A DNA stretch of 7,002 bases, taken from Bacillota bacterium (GTDB lineage Bacteria > Bacillota > Desulfotomaculia > Desulfotomaculales > JAJYZD01). Below, one piece after another: positions 1 through 5,750 of this stretch; positions within the stretch are counted from its first letter, which is position 1, and each line of letters opens with the position of its first letter. Position numbers and translations under genes: made by a program. The stretch is taken from NCBI GenBank assembly GCA_021800315.1, contig JAJYZD010000202.1:1-7002 (forward strand). The letters are read 5' to 3'. Under the pieces are notes generated by a model, which was not told the DNA's origin, made no database searches, and was given only the letters and a program-made list of their open reading frames with translations.

Positions 1-14
1 ACCTCCCCGTTTCG

Positions 15-578
15 TCAGACTTGGGAGCGGCGGGAAAAACCCATGTCGCCCAGGCACTCTCCCACCGCCCAGTAACTGCTCCCCGCGAAGGCCACCGGCG
101 CCACCTTGGCGGCGTCGACGCGCCCCTTCTCGTCCAGCACGGCGTCGTCCACCTGCACGGCCAGGATCTCGCCGATGAACAGGTCGTGCAACCCCAGGTG
201 GATGATTTCCTTGACCCGGCACTCAATGTTCACCGGGCATTCGGCGATCAGGGGAGCCTGCACCTGCGAGGCCGGCATGGCTGTCAGGCCGGTCAGGGCG
301 AACTTGTCCGTGTCCCGTCCCGAAACCATGCCGCACATGTCCATCTCCTTCAGGAGGCCGGCCCCGGGAATGTTGACCACGAATTCCCGCGTCCGGGTCA
401 GGAGGCCGTGCGAATAGGTCGCGGGCCGCACACTGATGCTCAGCATGGGCGGGTTGGAGCAGACCGTTCCCACCCAGGCGAGGGTGATGATGTTGGGGCG
501 GCCGTCTTCAATCGTGGTAACCATGACGATGGGCACGGGAAACAGGGCGGTGGCGGCCTGCAGAACTTTTTTGGCCAA
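15..578 (-). CDS. Flavin reductase-like FMN-binding protein (flavoredoxin-type)
   Basis: The 187-residue product fits the flavin reductase domain family (split-barrel FMN-binding fold), whose members bind FMN and either reduce flavin with NAD(P)H or act as small electron carriers in the cytoplasm. Visible family marks are the N-terminal ATALFPVPIVMVTT strand, then RPNIITLAW (27-35), CSNPPMLSISVRP (40-52), VVNIP (67-71), ECPVNIECRV (113-122), LGLHDLFIGEI (128-138) and a C-terminal YWAVGECLGDMGFS segment. Length is normal for the short clostridial/archaeal members. The only in-frame start after the upstream stop at 630-632 is TTG at 578, and it matches where the family begins, yet the strong ribosome-binding site lies far upstream (separate entry). 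It follows mfsA by 125 bp with no convincing promoter, so cotranscription with the efflux genes is possible. Its redox partner and substrate cannot be told from sequence. Confidence 0.88.
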   Translation of the reverse strand: MAKKVLQAATALFPVPIVMVTTIEDGRPNIITLAWVGTVCSNPPMLSISVRPATYSHGLLTRTREFVVNIPGAGLLKEMDMCGMVSGRDTDKFALTGLTAMPASQVQAPLIAECPVNIECRVKEIIHLGLHDLFIGEILAVQVDDAVLDEKGRVDAAKVAPVAFAGSSYWAVGECLGDMGFSRRSQV

Positions 579-632
579 ACCCGGCGGCTCGCGGTCGGCC
601 CCCCGGGGCGGACCGGAGCCTTCACCTCCTTA
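579..632 (-). promoter_or_regulatory. Shine-Dalgarno separated from TTG start by a strong hairpin
   Basis: On the minus strand, AAGGAGGTGA (631-622) is complementary to the 16S anti-Shine-Dalgarno over ten bases, but the flavin reductase start codon is at 578, 43 nt away. The gap holds an inverted repeat at 586-620. GGCTC (620-616) pairs with GAGCC (590-586). CGGTC (615-611) pairs with GACCG (596-592), leaving one bulged base at 591. Four more G-C pairs (609-606 with 598-601) extend the stem above a C-C mismatch. If the hairpin is looped out, about 8 nt separate the Shine-Dalgarno from TTG, which is a normal spacing. The pairing is seen directly; a role in start selection is inferred. Confidence 0.6.
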
Positions 633-683
633 AAAATACCTGAAATAGCGTTCGGCCATGCGAAGGCCGGACCACGCGAATCC

Positions 684-701
684 GCCCGGCGCGCACCGGG
701 C
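684..701 (-). other. Small GC hairpin just after the mfsA stop
   Basis: GCCCGG (701-696) and CCGGGC (689-684) form a perfect 6-bp stem with a 6-nt loop, beginning 3 nt after the mfsA stop codon. No U-tract follows, so it is not a canonical intrinsic terminator. It could protect the mRNA 3' end or attenuate transcription weakly. A second, weaker stem (CGGCC/GGCCG, 653-669, 7-nt loop) lies further along the same 125-bp gap, which otherwise holds only the flavin reductase ribosome-binding region. Confidence 0.35.
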
Positions 702-703
702 CC

Positions 704-2473
704 CTAATCCCTCCCTTCCCCGCCGCCGGTATCAGAGTCCACGCCGCAGATGTACCGTTCCCCGCGCAGGAAGGAAGTGACCGCCGCCACCAGGGATATG
801 GCGGCTGATCCATAGAAGGACGTTTTCAGGCTGGCCATGAAAGCGGGGGCGATTAGCGACGGAAAGAATTCCTTGCCCAGGACCAGGTTGCGGACGGCCG
901 CCGGCAGACCGGCCAGCACCACGGACGGGATCATGTTCCCCAGCGGATTGTAGCCCAAAAAGGCGGCGAACAGCGCCCCCGTGGGCGGTAAACCGGCCGT
1001 GTGCAGGGCCGCCGCCGGGGGAATACCGGCCGTTACCAGGCCGGCGTACAAAGCCGCCGGCAGTTTAGCCGCGAGGCCAGCGATGACGATGCTGAAATAG
1101 ACGGCCATGCTCAGCAGGGATCCGGAGTTCTGAACGGTGGATCTCATCCCGGAAGCCACCCCCCGGTAGGCGGCCGGCACGGAATTCATGATGGCCGTGG
1201 TGTTGGGGGCGGCGAACATGCCCATGCCTAAACCCAAAACCAGCAGGATCAGCAGGAACGGCCAGAGGGGAAAGTCGGCCGGGAGAGACGAAAGGAGCAG
1301 GAAACCAGCCCCGGTAACGAGCATGCCGGAAGTCGAAAACCCCCGGGATCCGAAACGGTCGGAGAGCCAGCCGGAGAGCGGGCCCATGAGGAAAAAACCA
1401 ACCATGACGGGCATCATGTAGATTCCCGCCCACAGCGGCGTATCCGTGAAGTTGTAGCCGTGCAGGGGCAGCCAGATGCCCTGCAGCCATATCACCAGCA
1501 TGAAGGTCAGGCCGCCCCGGGCCACCGAGTAAAGAAAACCGCTCAGGTTGCCGGCCCAGAACATGCGGATCCGGAAAAGGCTCAGGCGGAACATGGGTTC
1601 CTTGACCCTGGTTTCGATGAAGACGAAAGCGACCAGGAGGATCAGCCCCAGGACGATGCCGCCTTCGACCAGTGGGTTTCCCCAGCCCATTTCCGAATGA
1701 CCGTAAGGCATGATGCCATACGTCATCGATACCAGGAAAACGGTCAAACCGGCGGCGAAGGTGCCGTTGCCGACCAGGTCGAGCTTCTGCTTCTTTCTGA
1801 CGAGGCCGGTCTCCCGCAGCTTGAGGTAGGCCCAGATGGTCCCCGTGATCCCCACGGGAACGCTGACCAGAAAGACCAGCCGCCAGTGCACGGCGGCCAG
1901 AAAACCGCCCAGGACCAGCCCGAGCAGGGAACCGCCGACAAAGGCGATCTGGTTCAAGCCCATGGCCATGCCCCGCTCCGAGTGGGGAAAGGCGTCGGTC
2001 AGGATGGCCGTGCTGTTGGAGAACAAAAAGCCGGCCCCCACGGCCTGGAGCAAACGAAAAATGATCAATTCCAGCGCCCCCGCGTTACCCCGGCCCGGGG
2101 TCAGGGAGAGCAGGATGGAGGCGCCGCTGAAAATGGCGAAACCCAGGTTGTAGAGGCGCACCCGGCCGAACATGTCGGAAAGCCGGCCGAAGGATACCAA
2201 AAGGGTGGCCGTTACCACCGAGTAACCCATGAGCATCCACAGGAGGTAGGTCGTCTCGTCCGGCGCGAGCGGGTTGACGTTTATGCCGCGGAAGATGGCC
2301 GGCAGCGCGATCAAAACGATGTTGATATCAAGGGAGGCCATCAACATACCCAGGGTGGTATTGGAAAGGGCTATCCACTTGTAACCGTCCGCCCTGCCCG
2401 GGGCCCCGGAGTGCGAGCCGGTCCCGGCCAAAGGTTTGCCGTCCGATGTCGCACTAACACCCACCGTCTTCAC
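704..2473 (-). CDS. MFS drug exporter, DHA2 type, 14 TM (tandem copy A)
   Basis: This 589-residue inner-membrane protein looks like a proton-coupled drug or metabolite exporter of the DHA2 branch of the major facilitator superfamily. TM1 carries the acidic residue Asp49 in MASLDINIVLIALPAI, the position where DHA2 pumps such as QacA have a functional Asp. Motif A is GRLSDMFGR (96-104), a motif-B-like arginine is Arg140 in TM4, and a motif-C-like glycine stretch without its proline lies at about 177-191. Roughly 14 hydrophobic segments are seen, with a loop of about 80 residues (469-548) between TM13 and TM14 that makes the protein longer than the usual 500 or so. The GTG start at 2473 overlaps mfsB by 20 bp behind a GGAAAGGG-like site; GTG at 2464 is an alternative that aligns with the mfsB start. 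The overlap suggests translational coupling. No EmrA-type adaptor is nearby. The substrate is unknown. Confidence 0.92.
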   Translation of the reverse strand: MKTVGVSATSDGKPLAGTGSHSGAPGRADGYKWIALSNTTLGMLMASLDINIVLIALPAIFRGINVNPLAPDETTYLLWMLMGYSVVTATLLVSFGRLSDMFGRVRLYNLGFAIFSGASILLSLTPGRGNAGALELIIFRLLQAVGAGFLFSNSTAILTDAFPHSERGMAMGLNQIAFVGGSLLGLVLGGFLAAVHWRLVFLVSVPVGITGTIWAYLKLRETGLVRKKQKLDLVGNGTFAAGLTVFLVSMTYGIMPYGHSEMGWGNPLVEGGIVLGLILLVAFVFIETRVKEPMFRLSLFRIRMFWAGNLSGFLYSVARGGLTFMLVIWLQGIWLPLHGYNFTDTPLWAGIYMMPVMVGFFLMGPLSGWLSDRFGSRGFSTSGMLVTGAGFLLLSSLPADFPLWPFLLILLVLGLGMGMFAAPNTTAIMNSVPAAYRGVASGMRSTVQNSGSLLSMAVYFSIVIAGLAAKLPAALYAGLVTAGIPPAAALHTAGLPPTGALFAAFLGYNPLGNMIPSVVLAGLPAAVRNLVLGKEFFPSLIAPAFMASLKTSFYGSAAISLVAAVTSFLRGERYICGVDSDTGGGEGRD

Positions 2474-4175
2474 ACGCCCTTTCCGCCCGGGCGACCCGGG
2501 ATGAACAACCGGTTAACTCCCCCTCTTCCACCGCCCCGTGGATGTACCGGCCGCCCCTCAGGAAGGAGGCCACGGCCGCCACCAGGCACAAACCAGCGGA
2601 CAGGTAGAAGGTCAGGCGGAGGCTGGCCATAAAGGACGGCGCGATCAGCGAAGGGAAAAACTCCCTGCCGAGGACCAGGTTGCGGGTGACCGCCGGCAGG
2701 CCGGTCAGCACCTGGTGCGGGATCAACCGGCCCAGGGGGTTGTAGCCCAAAAAGGCGGCGAACAGCGCCCCGGTTGGCGGCAGATGGGCGGTTTGAGCGG
2801 CTGCCGCCGGCGGTATCCCGGCCGTGACCAGGCCCGCATACATCGACGCCGGCAGTCGTCCGGCCAGACCGACCACGAGCAGGCTGAAAAAGACGGCCAT
2901 GCTCAGCACGAACCCGGAGTTCTGAATGGTGGACAGCATACCGGAAGCCACCCCGCGGTGTTCCGGGGGTACCGAGTTCATAACGGCCGCTCCGTTGGGC
3001 GCGGCGAACATACCGATGCCGAAGCCCAGAAGCACCAGGATGAGCACAAACGGCCGGTAGGCGAAATTGGCCGGCAGGGCCGCCAAAAGCAGAAAGCCGG
3101 CCGCCGACACCAGCATCCCGCCGGTCACCAGGCCCCGGGAACCGAAACGGTCGGACAACCAGCCGCTGACCGGTCCCATGAGGAAGAAACCACCGGTCAT
3201 GGGGGCCATGTAGATGCCGGCCCAGAGCGGGGTGTCCACGAAGTTGTAACCGTGCAGCGGCAGCCAGATGCCCTGCAGCCAGATGATGAGCATGAATGTC
3301 AGGCCGCCTCTCGCCACGGAATAGAGGAAGGCACTGAGGTTTCCCGCCGCGAAAACCCGAATGCGGAAAAGACGCAGGCGGAACATGGGTTCGGCCACCC
3401 GCAGTTCGATAAAAACAAAGGCGACCAACAGGAGCAGTCCGGCTCCGATGCCGGCTTCGACCAGCGGGTTTCCCCACCCCGTGGACGAAGATCCGTAAGG
3501 CAGGAGGCCGTAAGTCAGGGCGATCAGGAGAACGGTCAGGCCGGCGGCGAAGGTGGTGTTGCCGAGCAGGTCGAGCTTCTGCTTCCTCAATCGGACGCTG
3601 GTTTCCCGCAGTTTGAGATAGGCCCAGACCGTCCCCGCCAGACCGACCGGTACGCTGATCAGGAACACGAGGCGAAAGTCGAAGACGGCCAGAAAACCGC
3701 CCAGGATCAGGCCGAGCAGGGAGCCGCCCACAAAGGCTATGGAATTCAAACCCATGGCCAGGCCCCGTTCGGAAGGGCCAAAGGCGTCGGTCAGGATGGC
3801 CGCGCTGTTGGAAAACAAGAACCCCGCCCCGACTCCCTGGACCAGGCGGAAGACTATCAACTCCAGGGCGGCTGTGTTACCCGTGCCCGGGGTAAGGTAG
3901 AGCAGGATGGAACCGGCGGTGAAGACGGCGAAACCGAGATTGTAAAGGCGTACCCGGCCGAAGATGTCGGACAGCCGGCCGAAGGAGACCAGCAGGGTGG
4001 CCGTCACCACCATGTAACCCATGAGGATCCAGAGCAGGTAGGTCACTTCGTCCGGTGCCAACGGATTGACCCTGATGCCCCGAAAGATGGCCGGGAGGGA
4101 AATCAGGATTATATTGGTATTCAAGGAAGCCATCATCATACCAAGGGAGGTATTGGAAAGGGCCACCCACTTGTA
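743..4175 (-). repeat. Tandem gene duplication (two 1641-bp units)
   Basis: The segments 743-2383 and 2535-4175 encode collinear proteins of 547 residues that align without a single gap. My hand count gives about 127 differences, or roughly 77% identity, spread evenly along the length. Long stretches are identical, for example around motif A and in the TM13-TM14 loop (LPPTGALFAAFLGYNPLG). The copies differ at the N-terminal cytoplasmic tail, at the C-terminal tail, and at scattered membrane positions. This indicates a duplication old enough to have diverged, with both copies kept intact under selection. Confidence 0.9.
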
Positions 4176-4244
4176 GGCGGCTTCCCCCCCGACCGCGCCG
4201 CCCGGCGACGGATTACCCTTGTGTGCCACCGTGCTAACAGCCAA
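2454..4244 (-). CDS. MFS drug exporter, DHA2 type, 14 TM (tandem copy B)
   Basis: A paralogue of the downstream exporter, 596 residues from the TTG at 4244. I chose this start because the protein aligns there with copy A (LAVS against VGVS) and a GGAGAGG-like site lies about 13 nt upstream. TTG at 4298 is also in frame but lacks a ribosome-binding site and would overlap marR by 65 bp. Motif A (GRLSDIFGR), the TM4 arginine, the glycine-rich TM5 and the long TM13-TM14 loop are all preserved. The TM1 acidic residue is replaced: MASLNTNIILISLPAI has Asn42 (AAT, 4121-4119) where copy A has Asp49 (GAT). The C-terminus is 14 residues longer than in copy A and ends AERACEDGGC, resembling the end of MarR. 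It overlaps marR by 11 bp and mfsA by 20 bp. Probably an efflux pump; the substitution may alter its coupling or substrate charge preference. Confidence 0.9.
   Translation of the reverse strand: MAVSTVAHKGNPSPGGAVGGEAAYKWVALSNTSLGMMMASLNTNIILISLPAIFRGIRVNPLAPDEVTYLLWILMGYMVVTATLLVSFGRLSDIFGRVRLYNLGFAVFTAGSILLYLTPGTGNTAALELIVFRLVQGVGAGFLFSNSAAILTDAFGPSERGLAMGLNSIAFVGGSLLGLILGGFLAVFDFRLVFLISVPVGLAGTVWAYLKLRETSVRLRKQKLDLLGNTTFAAGLTVLLIALTYGLLPYGSSSTGWGNPLVEAGIGAGLLLLVAFVFIELRVAEPMFRLRLFRIRVFAAGNLSAFLYSVARGGLTFMLIIWLQGIWLPLHGYNFVDTPLWAGIYMAPMTGGFFLMGPVSGWLSDRFGSRGLVTGGMLVSAAGFLLLAALPANFAYRPFVLILVLLGFGIGMFAAPNGAAVMNSVPPEHRGVASGMLSTIQNSGFVLSMAVFFSLLVVGLAGRLPASMYAGLVTAGIPPAAAAQTAHLPPTGALFAAFLGYNPLGRLIPHQVLTGLPAVTRNLVLGREFFPSLIAPSFMASLRLTFYLSAGLCLVAAVASFLRGGRYIHGAVEEGELTGCSSRVARAERACEDGGC
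2486..2500 (-). other. Inverted repeat upstream of the mfsA start
   Basis: CCCGGG at 2486-2491 and again at 2495-2500, separated by three bases, can form a 6-bp stem with a 3-nt loop inside the 3' end of mfsB. It sits immediately before the GGAAAGGG-like ribosome-binding site of mfsA. It may influence translational coupling, but such GC-only palindromes are also expected by chance in DNA of this composition. Confidence 0.3.
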
Positions 4245-4719
4245 GATCCTTGTCGCACCTCTCCGCGTCCGGCCCCCTGTAACCGGCCGGTTCTTCAATC
4301 TGTCGTTTCAGCCGGGCGTAAACACCGTTCAACAGGCCGTTTACGTCGTTCAGGCCGCCTCCGTCCTCCAGGGCCTCCCTCAGGCAGGAGCAACGGAAAG
4401 CGAGCACATCCCGGTACACTTCCCGTCCGGTGCCGGTCAGGCGCAGGAAAACCATCCGCCGGTCCCCGCGGTCGCGCACCCGCTGCACCAGGCCGTCCTG
4501 GACCAGGCCGTCCACCAGTTCGGTCAGCGTGGGTCCCGACACCAGCAGGTGAGCCTGCATCCGGCTCATGTTGACCTCTTCCCTGGAATGGAGATAACGG
4601 AGGATCCGGTAACGGGACATGGAGATGCCCCGCCGGCCCAGGAAAACCCCGGTGAGATAGGTGAGAGCCCTGTTCACCCGGTCCAGGCCCTCTTCGAATT
4701 GTTCCAGTTGGCAATCCAA
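4234..4719 (-). CDS. MarR-family transcriptional regulator
   Basis: A 161-residue winged helix-turn-helix protein, normal length for MarR. An N-terminal dimerisation helix (about 5-28) is followed by the DNA-binding domain: MSRYRILRYL (34-43), VNMSRMQAHLLVSGPTLTELVDGLVQDGLVQRV as recognition region (49-81), and the wing with the family signature DRGDRRMVFLRLTGTGREV (83-101). The C-terminal helices (about 102-142) would complete the dimer. Cysteines occur at 3, 110, 112, 155 and 161; C110-S-C112 lies in the dimer helix, but a redox role is speculation. The start is TTG at 4719, 7 nt after an AAGGGGGTG site. It heads an overlapping run with two exporters and has a promoter and palindrome directly in front, so it is most likely the autorepressor of the efflux operon, released by an unknown ligand. 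Confidence 0.92.
   Translation of the reverse strand: MDCQLEQFEEGLDRVNRALTYLTGVFLGRRGISMSRYRILRYLHSREEVNMSRMQAHLLVSGPTLTELVDGLVQDGLVQRVRDRGDRRMVFLRLTGTGREVYRDVLAFRCSCLREALEDGGGLNDVNGLLNGVYARLKRQIEEPAGYRGPDAERCDKDLGC
4281..4292 (-). other. Perfect 12-bp palindrome in the marR 3' end
   Basis: AACCGGCCGGTT lies within marR, 48 nt before the chosen mfsB start. A shorter relative, AACCGGTT (2507-2514), occupies the matching place before mfsA. It may be part of a duplicated junction or a small structural element; no protein-binding role is shown. Confidence 0.3.
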
Positions 4720-4730
4720 AGCCGCACCCC

Positions 4731-4761
4731 CTTAGGTGGCCGTATAGGTCGGCAACCTAAG
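4731..4761 (-). promoter_or_regulatory. Probable MarR operator palindrome
   Basis: The arms 4731-4742 (CTTAGGTGGCCG) and 4750-4761 (CGGCAACCTAAG) are complementary at 11 of 12 positions around a 7-bp centre. A tighter dyad is nested inside: on the minus strand TAGGT, TGCCG, ACCTA, the 15-17 bp size typical of MarR-family sites. The palindrome begins 2 bp after the -10 element and covers the likely transcription start; its distal arm touches the ribosome-binding site of marR. A repressor bound here would block transcription of marR-mfsB-mfsA. Binding by this MarR is inferred from position and symmetry. Confidence 0.72.
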
Positions 4762-4763
4762 TA

Positions 4764-4793
4764 ATAATACTGCCGGAGGGGAATGGTCGTCAA
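4764..4793 (-). promoter_or_regulatory. Sigma-A-type promoter of the marR-mfsB-mfsA operon
   Basis: On the minus strand, TTGACG (4793-4788) is a near-consensus -35 and TATTAT (4769-4764) a good -10, separated by 18 bp. The start site would fall near 4757, giving a leader of about 38 nt before the marR TTG. It is the only convincing promoter I find in the window and it precedes the palindromic operator. Confidence 0.7.
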
Positions 4794-4840
4794 GCGCGCC
4801 GCGCGCGACCCCGCCGTTTTCGGCCCAAGTGCCCCCCCCG

Positions 4841-5680
4841 CTACGACCCGGCGCGCTCCGCCAGCCACCGCACCAGGAAGTCATAGAACTCCCCGTTTTC
4901 CGGTTCGTTGTGCAGTTCATGGTAGTATCCTTCCCAAATCCGGAAGGTACAGTCCCCTTGCACCCGCCCGGCGAATTCCCGGCTGGCCGCGGGGGAAGTG
5001 ATGCGGTCGGCGCTCCCGTGCATGAGCAAAAGCGGCACGGGGAACCGCGCCCCGTTGGCCAGGGCATTGCTCCCCGCCCGCTGACAGGCGGTAAAGAGCC
5101 TGGCCGCTATCCGGTCGTGCACCAGGGGATCGCGGATATAGGTCAGCACCACTGCGGGGTCCCGGCTAAGAGACGCGGGATCCAGGCCGTTACCCAGAAC
5201 GAACCCGGGCCAAACGGCGCCCAGGGCCCGGGCCAGGGCCGTCGTCAGCGGGCCCGGTTCCCGCGTGAGCCTAAGCCAGGGGCTGGTGGCCACGACCCCG
5301 GCCAAAGCGGCCCGGCGGCGCAGGGCATAATTGAGGACCAGGCCCCCGCCCATACTGTGGCCGTAGAGAAATCGTCGCTTATCCGGAAATAATTGTTCGG
5401 TTGCACGCAGCAACAGGCCGATGTCGTCCAACAAATCGGCGTAGGAGTTGATCCGGCCGCGTCCGCCCGGCGAGCGGCCGAAGCCCCGCTGATCGATTGC
5501 TGCGACGGCGAAGCCCTTTTCCCCCAGGCGGCCGGCGAACTGCCCGTAGCGCCCGCTGTGTTCACCCAGCCCGTGCACCAGGGCCAGCACGGCCCTGACG
5601 TCAACGGGCTCCCAGACCCGGCCGTAGAGAGTGAGACCGTCTTTGGTAACCAGGTCGAACCGGCGGGAAACCATCTCCAT
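4841..5680 (-). CDS. Alpha/beta hydrolase, monoacylglycerol lipase/lysophospholipase type
   Basis: The 279-residue protein belongs to the serine-hydrolase group of monoglyceride lipases and PldB-like lysophospholipases (Hydrolase_4), which cleave acyl esters in the cytoplasm or at the membrane. The oxyanion-region motif HGLGEHSGRY (36-45), the DQRGFGRS motif (63-70), the nucleophile elbow GHSMGG with Ser109, Asp225 in HGSADRITS, and His254 in YYHELHNEP give a complete triad at normal spacing. No signal peptide is seen. ATG at 5680 is used, but ATG at 5674 has a better distance (about 8 nt) from the GGGGAG site and may be the real start. It lies 70 bp after sbcC with no clear promoter or terminator between, so it may be cotranscribed with sbcC. 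The gene ends before the marR promoter. The acyl substrate is unknown. Confidence 0.9.
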   Translation of the reverse strand: MEMVSRRFDLVTKDGLTLYGRVWEPVDVRAVLALVHGLGEHSGRYGQFAGRLGEKGFAVAAIDQRGFGRSPGGRGRINSYADLLDDIGLLLRATEQLFPDKRRFLYGHSMGGGLVLNYALRRRAALAGVVATSPWLRLTREPGPLTTALARALGAVWPGFVLGNGLDPASLSRDPAVVLTYIRDPLVHDRIAARLFTACQRAGSNALANGARFPVPLLLMHGSADRITSPAASREFAGRVQGDCTFRIWEGYYHELHNEPENGEFYDFLVRWLAERAGS

Positions 5681-5750
5681 ATCTCCCCTGCCCTGATGGG
5701 CGGAGCCGGCGGTTTTCCCGTGTTGGACCCACCGGCCGTGTCCCGCTCCC

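Noticed and set aside
440..625. A GTG start directly next to the AAGGAGGTG at 623-631, in another frame
   Set aside because: The GTG overlaps the Shine-Dalgarno itself, leaving no usable spacing, and the frame yields an unrecognisable peptide overlapping the flavin reductase.
633..683. Possible promoter for the flavin reductase (AT-rich TATTTC/TATTTTT before the Shine-Dalgarno)
   Set aside because: No -35-like hexamer lies at a suitable distance; the A/T bases fit a normal Shine-Dalgarno flank.
21..707. A 228-codon plus-strand frame opposite the flavin reductase
   Set aside because: No recognisable motif, composition typical of a shadow frame, and it crosses the mfsA-flavin reductase gap without a ribosome-binding site.
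2538..4574. A 678-codon open frame on the plus strand opposite mfsB and marR
   Set aside because: It is antisense to two well-supported genes and its product is a low-complexity mix rich in Q, G, R, E and H with no domain. Long antisense frames are expected opposite GC-rich genes, and the paralogous mfsA region gives a similar artefact at 1460-2632.
4795..4824. GCGCGC and GCCGTTTTCGGC palindromes after the hydrolase gene, considered as a terminator
   Set aside because: The stems are 4-6 bp and no U-tract follows on the transcribed strand. They may slow polymerase, but I cannot call an intrinsic terminator.
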